64,000 nucleotides of DNA from contig JAVHLB010000004.1 of NCBI GenBank assembly GCA_031082425.1, positions 1-64,000 on the forward strand. Direction: 5' to 3'. Below the pieces are notes generated by a model. The model was not told the DNA's origin, searched no databases, and saw only the letters and a program-made list of their open reading frames with translations. This document shows positions 24,450 to 32,828 of this stretch, one piece after another. The stretch is from Candidatus Edwardsbacteria bacterium. Its GTDB lineage: Bacteria; Edwardsbacteria; AC1; EtOH8. The translations under genes were made by a program, and so were the position numbers. Each line of letters starts with the position of its first letter. The first letter of the stretch is position 1.

Positions 24450-26149
24450 TCAAATGGGCTGCTTCCCAATATCTTTACCTGCTCTTGGCCATACCCCTGG
24501 CGATCGCCGGGATTTTTATCTCCTATGCGCTTAAGAAAAAGGCCTTCAAATCTCTGGCCGACCAACATTTGATATCCCGTTTAGCAGACAGCTTGAATCC
24601 AAAATTATGGTGGTTAAAATCAATTCTATTGATTCTGGGTCTATTTTTCTTGATCCTGGGATTATCCCGTCCCAAATGGGGTGAGAAACTGCAGATATAC
24701 AAAGGCCGCGGAATAGATATCGTATTCTGCATCGATGCCTCCAAGAGCATGAATTCGCAGGATATCAAACCATCCCGTCTGGATTGGGCCAAGCTCCAGG
24801 CCTCTTCCTTGCTTGACAATTTGAGCACCAATCAGGTGGCCATCACCGCTTTTGCCGGAGATTGTTACGTTATGTGCCCCATGACCTCGGATGTCGAGGC
24901 CGCTAAACTGTTTTTGGATATCATCGAGCCAGGCAACATTCCCAAACCAGGCACCAATATTCAAAGAGCGGTGGAAGCATCGGGAGCGCTGTTCAATCCC
25001 AAGCAGGGAACATCAAAGGCGCTGATATTGGTCACCGATGGGGATAATCTGGAGGGCGACCCCATGGCCGCCGTCAAACAGGCCGCGGAGATTGGCATCC
25101 GGCTTTACATAATAGGCATCGGAACCTTGCAGGGCTCCACCATCCCCGAGACCGATTCCAGGGGCAATTTGATTTCCTATAAGAAGGACAGCGAAGATAA
25201 GGTCGTGGTCTCCCGGCTGGCCGAACGCCTGTTGCTGGTGATGGCCAAGGCTACCGATGGCCGTTATTATCGGGCGGAGGGGTTCCATGTGAATAACCTG
25301 GTCTCCGAGCTGGAGGGCATGGAAAAGAAGGAACTGGATGGCGGGGAATACGTGGATTATGTGGAAAGATACCAGTATTTCCTGGTGATCTCATACATAT
25401 TGATATTTCTGGGGCTATTTTTGAGCGATCGTCGCGGCAAATGGTTTCCGACCTTGGGAATATCCCGGACCAAATTATTCATTTTGATTTTTATAATTTA
25501 CATTTTACATTCTTCCTCTGCATATGCCGGAGTTGGGTCGGCCATGCGCACCGGCAATAAAGCCCTAAATAAGGGGAATATCGATCAGGCCCTGGAGAAA
25601 TACCAGGAAGCCTTGGTTCGGGAGCCGGATAACGAGAAGATACATTATAATATCGGCCGGGCTCTGTATAAACTGCAGAAATATCCCGAAGCCATATCGG
25701 AGTTCCAGCTTGGGTTATTGACCAAAGATAAAAGTTTTCAGGCTAAAGCGCTTTATAATATTGGTAACTGTCAGTTTAAACAGGGGAAACTGGATGAGGC
25801 CATAAACAGTTATGTTTCATCGCTGCTGCTTAATCCCAATGACATAAGGGCCAAGCAGAATCTGGAGTTTTGTTTGAAGCAAAAAGAACAACAGCCATCT
25901 CAGAACGATTCAACCAAACAGGATCAAAATCAACAAAAACAAGATCAACAGCTGAAACAACAGCAACAACAAAACCAAGACCAGCAAAAACAGCAAGGGC
26001 AACAGCCCAAACCTCAACCCCAAAAGGGCCAGATGAACAAGGACGAGGCCGACCGTATCCTGCAAGCTCTCCAGAACAAAGAAAAAGAAAACATGAAAAA
26101 ACAAAAAGAGCAGCCGGCCAAGCCGGAAAAGGTGGACAAAGACTGGTAA
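24446..26149 (+). CDS. BatB-BatC fusion: VWA domain plus TPR domain
   Basis: The 567-residue protein is a BatB-type VWA protein fused to a BatC-type TPR protein. It has two N-terminal helices, a MIDAS motif FCIDASKSMNSQD (D97, S99, S101), membrane segments near 310-330 and 340-360, then TPR units (GNIDQALEKYQEALVREPDN, ALYNIGNCQFKQGKLDEA) and a Gln/Lys-rich tail. The segment before the TPRs (LFILIFIIYILHSSSAYAG) looks like the former signal peptide of a separate BatC, now an internal membrane segment, which supports gene fusion. Its topology would put the TPRs on the same side as the VWA domain only if the second segment spans the membrane. Confidence 0.88.
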   Translation: MIKWAASQYLYLLLAIPLAIAGIFISYALKKKAFKSLADQHLISRLADSLNPKLWWLKSILLILGLFFLILGLSRPKWGEKLQIYKGRGIDIVFCIDASKSMNSQDIKPSRLDWAKLQASSLLDNLSTNQVAITAFAGDCYVMCPMTSDVEAAKLFLDIIEPGNIPKPGTNIQRAVEASGALFNPKQGTSKALILVTDGDNLEGDPMAAVKQAAEIGIRLYIIGIGTLQGSTIPETDSRGNLISYKKDSEDKVVVSRLAERLLLVMAKATDGRYYRAEGFHVNNLVSELEGMEKKELDGGEYVDYVERYQYFLVISYILIFLGLFLSDRRGKWFPTLGISRTKLFILIFIIYILHSSSAYAGVGSAMRTGNKALNKGNIDQALEKYQEALVREPDNEKIHYNIGRALYKLQKYPEAISEFQLGLLTKDKSFQAKALYNIGNCQFKQGKLDEAINSYVSSLLLNPNDIRAKQNLEFCLKQKEQQPSQNDSTKQDQNQQKQDQQLKQQQQQNQDQQKQQGQQPKPQPQKGQMNKDEADRILQALQNKEKENMKKQKEQPAKPEKVDKDW

Positions 26150-26195
26150 AACTTATATAATTATTGCAATCATTTTGATCGTTTTATATTACCTA

Positions 26196-27977
26196 ATGCT
26201 AAAAGCTAAATTAAAATACTTTTTTTCCATATTGTCGGCTGTCATTATTACTTCGTCGGTTCATGCGGCCGTAATTGATTTCAATGCCTCGGTGGACCAG
26301 ACCACTGTAGGGTTGGGAGATCAATTCACGTTGACTGTCACCGTTCAGGGACAGGACATGGCCAGCGTCCCCAAGCCGGAACTGCCGGAACTGCCCGATT
26401 TCAACCTGCTGGGCAATTCATCATCCCAGTCAACCAATATTCAGTTCGTGAACGGGAAGATGTCCAAGCAGGCTTCGGTTAATTTCATTTATTATCTCAG
26501 CGCCAAGAAACTGGGCCAACTGACCATCGGTCCCTGTAAAATAAAATACCAGGAACAGGAATATACTTCCCAGCCCATACAGATCGAGGTCACAAAATCC
26601 TCGACCGTCAGAGCCCAATCATCCCGGCCTGGGCGGAATTCTGGAGGGCAGGCAAACATTCCGCTCGAAGGGAATCTTTTCTTATCGGCTAATTCAGATA
26701 AAAGAACAGTATATGTCGGAGAACAAATAACGGTTGATTTTACCCTTTATAACCGTTTTCAGATATCGGATGCCGGGATATCAGAGATGCCAACCTTTAG
26801 CGGTTTCTGGACAGAAAAGGTCTACGACGCCGATAAATTCAGCTGGAAACAAAAAGACTTGAACGGCAAACAGTATAATTATATGATGCTGAAAAGGGTA
26901 GCCCTTTTCCCCATGTCAAGCGGAGAGCTCACAGTAAGTCCCATGTCCATGAATATTGCCGTGGTTCAGTCGTCACGGGACTTTTTCGATTTTTTCGGTA
27001 CAACCAGAAGTGTGAGGGTCGAATCGAAACCCATAACTATTAACGCAAAGCCATTGCCCGAAGGGAAACCGGCTGAATTTACCGGCGGCGTCGGCAAATT
27101 CTCCATTCAGGCTTCATTGGACAAAAATTTGGTCACCGGAAACGAACCCATCAACCTCACCGTCAAGATAACCGGAACCGGCAATATTCGCTTGATTGAA
27201 AAACCCCTGATCGCCTCCATCCCCGGCCTGAAGATAATGGATCCCGAAGTGAAAGAAAACATCCAGGTTTCCGGGGATGCCATCAAGGGCAGCAAGACCT
27301 TCACCTTTCCCATAATCCCCCAGTCAGACGGCAAGTATGTCATTCCAGCGGTAAAGCTGGCTTATTTTGACCCGGCCGACAGAAGCTACCATACCATCCA
27401 GACCCAGCAGTTTGAATGCGCCGCTTCGGGCTGTACTCAAAACATTCCCCTGGTGGAAGCTACCGGAATGAAGGTGCTGGGAACCGATATAAACTACCTC
27501 AAGCCCGACGCCTCTGCCTTAAAAAGCGTATCCTTCGAAATTCCAAAATGGAGCTGGCTTTTATATTTATTTTTTCCGGCAACGGTTTTGTCGGCATTTT
27601 GGTATCGGGGTCATCTTGACCGGCTGTCAACCGACAGGGGCTATGCTCGAAAACATAGATCAAGCGGATTGGTTAAAAAACGCCTGCAACTTTCCGAGAA
27701 ATACCTTAAGGCTGACGATCTGATTAATTTCTACTCCTCACTTTCGCAAGCCGTTTTTGGCTTTATCGGCGATCGTTATAATATGGATATGGGAGCCAGA
27801 ACCAAGGAACAGATACACGAAGGATTATCAAGACATGGGGTTCCTGATGATATTTTAACCGATATCTTGGCATTGATGGACGCTTGCGACCGGGTTCGAT
27901 TTTCGCCCTCTTCCGCCTCGGAAATGGATCCCCCTGGCATGCTGGATAAAGCCAAGGAGGTGCTTAGCAAGTTATGA
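26196..27977 (+). CDS. batD: BatD-like membrane protein
   Basis: The ~593-residue protein has a signal peptide ending SSVHA-A, a large exported beta-sandwich region (starts VIDFNASVDQTTVGLGDQFT, with several Ig-like repeats including KPLIASIPGLKIMDPEVKE), a membrane helix near 455-475 and a cytoplasmic tail. BatD proteins form the extracytoplasmic part of the Bat complex. I prefer ATG 26196, which gives a standard signal peptide, over a TTG seven codons upstream; neither has a strong ribosome binding site. The stop overlaps the batE start (ATGA). Confidence 0.87.
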   Translation: MLKAKLKYFFSILSAVIITSSVHAAVIDFNASVDQTTVGLGDQFTLTVTVQGQDMASVPKPELPELPDFNLLGNSSSQSTNIQFVNGKMSKQASVNFIYYLSAKKLGQLTIGPCKIKYQEQEYTSQPIQIEVTKSSTVRAQSSRPGRNSGGQANIPLEGNLFLSANSDKRTVYVGEQITVDFTLYNRFQISDAGISEMPTFSGFWTEKVYDADKFSWKQKDLNGKQYNYMMLKRVALFPMSSGELTVSPMSMNIAVVQSSRDFFDFFGTTRSVRVESKPITINAKPLPEGKPAEFTGGVGKFSIQASLDKNLVTGNEPINLTVKITGTGNIRLIEKPLIASIPGLKIMDPEVKENIQVSGDAIKGSKTFTFPIIPQSDGKYVIPAVKLAYFDPADRSYHTIQTQQFECAASGCTQNIPLVEATGMKVLGTDINYLKPDASALKSVSFEIPKWSWLLYLFFPATVLSAFWYRGHLDRLSTDRGYARKHRSSGLVKKRLQLSEKYLKADDLINFYSSLSQAVFGFIGDRYNMDMGARTKEQIHEGLSRHGVPDDILTDILALMDACDRVRFSPSSASEMDPPGMLDKAKEVLSKL

Positions 27978-28687
27978 TGGAATTGATCATTATAGCCGTA
28001 TTGGGATTTGCACCGATTGACTCATACAATCAGGGAAACAAGCTTTATCAGGATGGCAACTATCCTGCAGCCATCGAGGCGTACCGAAATGCCCTGGAAA
28101 AGGTTAGCTCTCCATATCTATTTTACAATCTTGGCAATGCTTATTTCAGGAATGGGCAGATTGGAAAGGCGATAGTAAATTATCGCCGGGCATATTTTCT
28201 TGAGCCCAGAGATGCCGATATAAACAATAACCTGGTGTATGCCAGAAACTACAGGGTGGATAAGATTCTCACTGGCCGGGGCCCCATCGAGCGGTATCTG
28301 TATATTTTTTTCCACTGGTTTTCAAACAGTGAATCATTCTGGTTTTCCATCGTTTCTTTTGGTTTGCTATCACTTTTTATTTCTTTTTATATATTGTCCC
28401 GCAAGGGCAAGATTCTGATCTTTGTCTTTATATCCGGCTTTGTTTTCTTTTATCTCTTACTTTCTTTCTCGCTCTGGCAAAATGAAAAAAACACCCTGCC
28501 GGCAGTGGTCGTAGTTCCCGAGGTAAGTGCGCTAAGCGGCCCCGGCGATGAATTCAAGCAGATCCTCCTGTTGCACGACGGCACCGAAGTTCTGATAAAG
28601 GATAAACGAAATGATTTTGTCTTGGTACAACTACCGGGAGGAGCCGGAGGCTGGTTAAATAAAGAAGCCTTGGAAAAAATCTATTGA
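27974..28687 (+). CDS. batE: BatE-like protein: TPR plus SH3-type domain
   Basis: The 237-residue protein has a short N-terminal hydrophobic segment, two TPR units (SYNQGNKLYQDGNYPAAIEAY and YLFYNLGNAYFRNGQIGKA), two membrane helices (about 118-137 and 142-165) and a C-terminal bacterial SH3-like domain (VSALSGPGDEFKQILLLHDGT to GGWLNKEAL). This TPR-TM-SH3 layout is that of BatE. It closes the seven-gene operon and is followed at once by a strong terminator. Confidence 0.87.
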   Translation: MMELIIIAVLGFAPIDSYNQGNKLYQDGNYPAAIEAYRNALEKVSSPYLFYNLGNAYFRNGQIGKAIVNYRRAYFLEPRDADINNNLVYARNYRVDKILTGRGPIERYLYIFFHWFSNSESFWFSIVSFGLLSLFISFYILSRKGKILIFVFISGFVFFYLLLSFSLWQNEKNTLPAVVVVPEVSALSGPGDEFKQILLLHDGTEVLIKDKRNDFVLVQLPGGAGGWLNKEALEKIY

Positions 28688-28717
28688 AAAGCGCCCCGAA
28701 AAAAACGGGGCGCTTTT
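28687..28717. terminator. Bidirectional rho-independent terminator
   Basis: AAAAGCGCCCCG, seven A, CGGGGCGCTTTT: a perfect 12-bp stem between converging batE and the HD-GYP gene. Confidence 0.9.
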
Positions 28718-28727
28718 GTTTTCCGCC

Positions 28728-30092
28728 TCAGATGGTCTCTTTTAATTTTTCAACCATCAACGGATCGAGTTGGGTCCCGGAGGCTTGGTCGAGTCTTTTT
28801 ATCACCTCCTTCATTTCGTACGCCTTCCTATACGGCCGATCCGATATCATGGATTCATAAGCATCAGCCACTCCGATTATCCTGGCTTCAATGGGGATCT
28901 CCTGGCCTCTCAGCCCCTTCGGATATCCACTGCCATCAAAATGTTCATGGTGGGCGGAAATTATCGGGGCAACGTCCTTTAAAAGTTCGATCTCACCGAC
29001 CAGCCTTCCGCCTATCACCGGATGCATCTTGACCTCCTCATATTCCTCCTTTGTCAATCCGCCCTTTTTGGTAAGAAGCAGATCGCTGACCCCTATCTTG
29101 CCGATATCGTGCAACAGGGCCGCATAGGAAAGTTTTTTAAGAGATTCTGCCGGGAGGCCGAGTTTATCGCCAATGCACATGGCTATATCTCTGACCCTTT
29201 CCGAATGGCCCCTGGTATACGAATCCTTGGCGTCCATGGCGGCGGTGATGGCAATAATTGTATCATTGTAGCTTCTTTGCAATTCATCGTTGGCCCTGGC
29301 CAATTCAACCGTCCTCTCCGCCACCCGCCTTTCCAGTCCCTCATTTGCCTTAACCAGCGCCTCCTGGGCAGCTTTGCGTTCGGTTATGTCCTCGGCCACT
29401 GCCAGGATCCCCCAGGGAGTACGATAGATGCTGGAGCTCAAATAACGATTTTCATATTTGCCCTCAACCACCATGGTCTTGCCGGTCTGCAAGACATCAA
29501 GGTAGGCTTTATAGGTTTCTGAACCGTTAATTCTGGGAAAAACTTCAATTAATTTCCTGCCCTCCAGCTGTTCAATGGATAGTTTTACGAATTCTGCATA
29601 AGTATCATTGCAATAGAATATAGTGATGTCTTCTTTTAAGGCCAGTATCGGCGTTTTAATGCAATTCAAAAGAACCCGGTGCTTGATCTCGCTTTCCTTA
29701 AGAGCTTTCTCAGCCTTTTTTCTTTCCATGACATTGTTTATAGTCGCCGGCAGCACTATCAGATAGTTCCTTTCCGGGTCTTTTATCAGGTAATCGTATG
29801 CTCCACCCCGCAAAGCCTGCACCGCTATATTCTCGTCGCCACTTCCGGTCACAAATATCACGGGAACCTCCTTCGCCGTTTTTAAGAGATCCAGGCCTTT
29901 CCCGTCGGGCAACAGATAATCCAGCAGGGCCAGGTCATATTCATTGTCACTTAATTTTTGGCGGGCCTCCGATATCGAAGTGACCATATCTACTTCATAC
30001 GGCAGGTCCTCCTTTTGGATATAACGGCTTATGGCCATCCTGTCGACCTCATCATCATCCAGGAGCAGTATCCTCAGTTTATCCAATTCCAT
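28728..30092 (-). CDS. Response regulator: receiver-PAS-HD-GYP (c-di-GMP phosphodiesterase type)
   Basis: The 454-residue protein has a receiver domain (LLLDDDEVDRMA, ALLDYLLPDG with the phospho-Asp about 57, and a Lys in LIKDPERN), a PAS domain (about 135-240), a coiled linker and an HD-GYP domain (HSERVRDIA, LLHDIGKIG, HPVIGGRLV, HHEHFDGSGYPKGLRG). All catalytic HD-GYP residues appear present, so it should hydrolyse cyclic di-GMP when activated. It sits 15 bp after an Rcp1-like receiver and a PAS histidine kinase; the three form a phosphorelay operon. Confidence 0.9.
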   Translation of the reverse strand: MELDKLRILLLDDDEVDRMAISRYIQKEDLPYEVDMVTSISEARQKLSDNEYDLALLDYLLPDGKGLDLLKTAKEVPVIFVTGSGDENIAVQALRGGAYDYLIKDPERNYLIVLPATINNVMERKKAEKALKESEIKHRVLLNCIKTPILALKEDITIFYCNDTYAEFVKLSIEQLEGRKLIEVFPRINGSETYKAYLDVLQTGKTMVVEGKYENRYLSSSIYRTPWGILAVAEDITERKAAQEALVKANEGLERRVAERTVELARANDELQRSYNDTIIAITAAMDAKDSYTRGHSERVRDIAMCIGDKLGLPAESLKKLSYAALLHDIGKIGVSDLLLTKKGGLTKEEYEEVKMHPVIGGRLVGEIELLKDVAPIISAHHEHFDGSGYPKGLRGQEIPIEARIIGVADAYESMISDRPYRKAYEMKEVIKRLDQASGTQLDPLMVEKLKETI

Positions 30093-30106
30093 AAACCACC
30101 TTCCTG

Positions 30107-30538
30107 TTATGGTAATTCGCTCAGGGTCCAGTACAGGTTAAGCACCCTCACCGCCTCGACAAACTTTTCAAACTCGACAGGCTTGATGATATATCCCGCC
30201 ACGCTCAAATTGAAACTTTCCACCCTGTCGTTCTCTTCTTTCGATGTCGTTAGGACTATGACCGGGATTTTTCTCAACTCGCTGTCGGCTTTGGCGATTT
30301 TCAGGAACTCTATCCCGTTCATAATGGGCATGTTCAGGTCTAGCAGGATTATGCCGGGACGGGGAGAGGCATCGGGATTTTTATATTTTCCCTCCTGCTT
30401 CAAGTAGTCCAGCGCCTCCCGTCCGTTTCCCGTTATTTTAAGGGGGTTGACTATGTTATTGACCTTGAATGCCCTTTGAACGGTCATGATATCGACCTGG
30501 TCGTCATCCACCAAAAGGACCGGGATGTTATTTCTCAT
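30107..30538 (-). CDS. Stand-alone receiver (Rcp1-like response regulator)
   Basis: The 143-residue protein is a single receiver domain of the Rcp1 type: PVLLVDDDQVDIMTVQRAF with the acidic pocket, the phospho-acceptor in IILLDLNMPIMNGIEF (about Asp 64), Thr/Ser in IVLTTSKEENDR and Lys in GYIIKPVEF. There is no output domain. I place the start at 30538, preceded by GGGAGGA; an upstream in-frame ATG adds ten residues overlapping the kinase gene. Rcp1-type receivers typically pair with phytochrome-like kinases, such as the one directly upstream. Confidence 0.88.
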   Translation of the reverse strand: MRNNIPVLLVDDDQVDIMTVQRAFKVNNIVNPLKITGNGREALDYLKQEGKYKNPDASPRPGIILLDLNMPIMNGIEFLKIAKADSELRKIPVIVLTTSKEENDRVESFNLSVAGYIIKPVEFEKFVEAVRVLNLYWTLSELP

Positions 30539-30557
30539 GTTATTGTCCTCCCAAAAT

Positions 30558-32684
30558 TTATTTACCACATTCCCCGGGCTCCGGCTGCAGGTTCCCGGGG
30601 ATAGTGAACCTGAATTCGCTTCCCCTGCCGAGCTGTGAGGTCAATTTAATGGATCCGCCATGATATTCGACTATCTTCTTGACGATGGTCAACCCGATGC
30701 CGGTAGATTCAAATTCATCCCGTGACTTAAGACTTTGGAATATTTTGAAGATCCTGTCGAAATGCTGTTCCTCGATCCCCAGGCCGTTATCCGAGACCAG
30801 ATACTCCCAATACCCCTGGTATTGCCGGCAGGAGATGGTTATCAAACCACATTCCTTGTCGTTATATTTTATGGCGTTGCTGAGCAGATTCTGCATAATC
30901 TGGTCAAAGTGGATCCTGTCGTATATTATTGTCGGAAGCTTTCCGTCGATGGTTATTTTTATATGGCCGGGCGGTGATAGCAGATCTATTATCTGCCTGG
31001 TCTCTTCGTGGCTGTCTATCCGGCACATGGTCGGTTTCATGCGCCCCAGCCGCGAATAGGCCAGCACTCCTTCGATCAGGTTATGCATTCTTTTGGTGCG
31101 GCCCAGGAGAAGCCCCACTTTTTCCTTCCCCGCTTCATCCAGAATATCTCGGTAATCTTCGCTCAGCCATTGAGCCAGCGAGGATATGGCCCGCAGCGGG
31201 GCTTTTAGGTCATGGGAAACTATATAGGCAAATTCCGCCAGCTCCCGGTTGGCTTTCTGCAGTTCTTCAAGCAGGGTCTCCTTAATCTCCTCCTGATATT
31301 TATTGGCAGAGATATCGCTGACCACCCCATAAACCGTAATATTCCCGTTTTGCTTCTCCACCCGCCCGCTGTCCCTTATCCAGATTGTCTTCCCGTCACT
31401 CCGGATAATGCGGTACTCCACCTGGCTGTCCCACCCTTTCTTAAAATTCTCCACCTGGACCCTGGCGGCAGCCCTATCCTCTGGGTGTATGAGGTCATTT
31501 GCCCAAAATCCCCAATCCTCTAGGAACCGGGAATAAGGGTGTCCCGTCAGTTTTTCCACGTTGGGGGAAATATAGTCGTTAATCGGCTTGCCCTCCGCTG
31601 AATAACTGGTCATGTATATATGATCACTTATCGAAGCGACCACCTTCCGGAACCTCTCTTCGCTTGCGACCAGGGCATTTTCCCATTTCTTCCTTTCGCT
31701 TACATCGGTATAGATGAATACGCTGCCGATGGTTTTACCGCTGTGGTCATTGATGGCATTTATTCTCAGGTAGGTTTGAACAGTGCCGTTATCCTTCTTT
31801 TTGACCTCCACCTCCCCGGTCCAGGAACCCCCCGTTCTCACCACTTCCAGGATGGACCTTCCCAGGGAAGGGTCGATGAACAACTTGGCAAAACCTCCAT
31901 AGGCATTGAGCCCTGAAATTGAATATTTAAAAAGGTTGTAAAAGGACTTATTGTGATATAAGTGGGTGCCATCAACATCTTCAATGGCAATGGCGTCACT
32001 GGAGCTTCTTACCGCCTGACTGATCCTGAGCAGTTCATCCTCCGCTTTCTTCCTTTGGGACATTTCGTTCTGTATTATTTGGCTGGTCTCCCGCAGCTTC
32101 ATATTATGTGCCACCACGACTTTTTCTTCGTTCTCCATCACCTTGGCATAGTAACAAACCAGGGCGGATTCCAGCATAAGGCTGGCCAGCATATGTGTGC
32201 TAGTTCCGACATCGTAGGCCACGGGAATGCCACCGGCATGTGCCGCCACCTGCAGACCCAAAATAGAGATATATAAAATTGCCATCCATATGAGTCCCCC
32301 CTTCATCCCGTATAAAAAAAACGAAACAACCGGGAAAAAATATATCCAGTAGATCCCGGTCCGGTTCACACCCCCGGAGACATAAAGGAACAAGATCAGG
32401 ACCAGCAGACAGCCGACGCCCAGTGAGCTTGCCAACATTACCTTTTTACTTAACCTGAGAAAGATCAGGTTCAACACCATGAAGATCCCTACTGCCAGGT
32501 CAGCCAAACCTATCGGGTAATCTCCCGAAATCATCCTGGCGGTACCAAATCCCAGCAGGGTCAGGACCCCCAAAAAAGAAAGGGCATTGGCAAACTTGAC
32601 CCTCCTTAAATAGGTGCGGTCAATCTCTTCGCCTAGCCCGCTGCTGACAAAATCGCTCCATATGTTATTTAATTGCCTAATCAT
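30558..32684 (-). CDS. Membrane PAS-domain sensor histidine kinase
   Basis: The 708-residue kinase begins with about six membrane helices (residues 25-200, including YPIGLADLAVGIFMVLNLIF), a short coil, two or three PAS domains (about 220-460, including a PAS/PAC ending SVFIYTDVSERKKWENAL), and the phytochrome-type kinase core IVSHDLKAPLRAISSLAQWL with its phospho-His, followed by an ATPase domain with NLLSNAIKYN, DNGLGI and ESTGIGLTIVKKI. The ATG at 32684 has AGGTGA upstream; the longer in-frame start lies on the -10 box. It would phosphorylate the downstream receivers; the sensed signal is unknown. Confidence 0.9.
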   Translation of the reverse strand: MIRQLNNIWSDFVSSGLGEEIDRTYLRRVKFANALSFLGVLTLLGFGTARMISGDYPIGLADLAVGIFMVLNLIFLRLSKKVMLASSLGVGCLLVLILFLYVSGGVNRTGIYWIYFFPVVSFFLYGMKGGLIWMAILYISILGLQVAAHAGGIPVAYDVGTSTHMLASLMLESALVCYYAKVMENEEKVVVAHNMKLRETSQIIQNEMSQRKKAEDELLRISQAVRSSSDAIAIEDVDGTHLYHNKSFYNLFKYSISGLNAYGGFAKLFIDPSLGRSILEVVRTGGSWTGEVEVKKKDNGTVQTYLRINAINDHSGKTIGSVFIYTDVSERKKWENALVASEERFRKVVASISDHIYMTSYSAEGKPINDYISPNVEKLTGHPYSRFLEDWGFWANDLIHPEDRAAARVQVENFKKGWDSQVEYRIIRSDGKTIWIRDSGRVEKQNGNITVYGVVSDISANKYQEEIKETLLEELQKANRELAEFAYIVSHDLKAPLRAISSLAQWLSEDYRDILDEAGKEKVGLLLGRTKRMHNLIEGVLAYSRLGRMKPTMCRIDSHEETRQIIDLLSPPGHIKITIDGKLPTIIYDRIHFDQIMQNLLSNAIKYNDKECGLITISCRQYQGYWEYLVSDNGLGIEEQHFDRIFKIFQSLKSRDEFESTGIGLTIVKKIVEYHGGSIKLTSQLGRGSEFRFTIPGNLQPEPGECGK

Positions 32685-32714
32685 ACTTCGCTTGTCACCT
32701 AGCTTATTGGAATA

Positions 32715-32743
32715 ACTATACAATTTATAAGCGCCGATTTCAA
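32715..32743 (-). promoter_or_regulatory. Promoter of the kinase-receiver-HD-GYP operon
   Basis: Leftward TTGAAA (32738-32743), 17-bp spacer, TATAGT (32715-32720), in the TGTATAGTTA context shared with the tdk and nitronate monooxygenase promoters. Confidence 0.7.
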
Positions 32744-32793
32744 GCTATAAATGGATATTTTCCCCCGGGCAATAAGTATCCTTTATTTTATGC

Positions 32794-32820
32794 TTGTATT
32801 CCCCGGATGAAATATATTAT
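32794..32820 (+). promoter_or_regulatory. Candidate promoter with -10 box 8 nt from the ATG
   Basis: TTGTAT (32794-32799) and TATTAT (32815-32820), spacer 15 bp. The spacing is short, so the -35 is uncertain, but the -10 position again implies a leaderless message. Confidence 0.35.
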
Positions 32821-32828
32821 CATTTATC

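Noticed and set aside
32685..32723. Longer start for the PAS kinase (MYSYSN...)
   Set aside because: Same as tdk: the extension overlaps the promoter -10 box.
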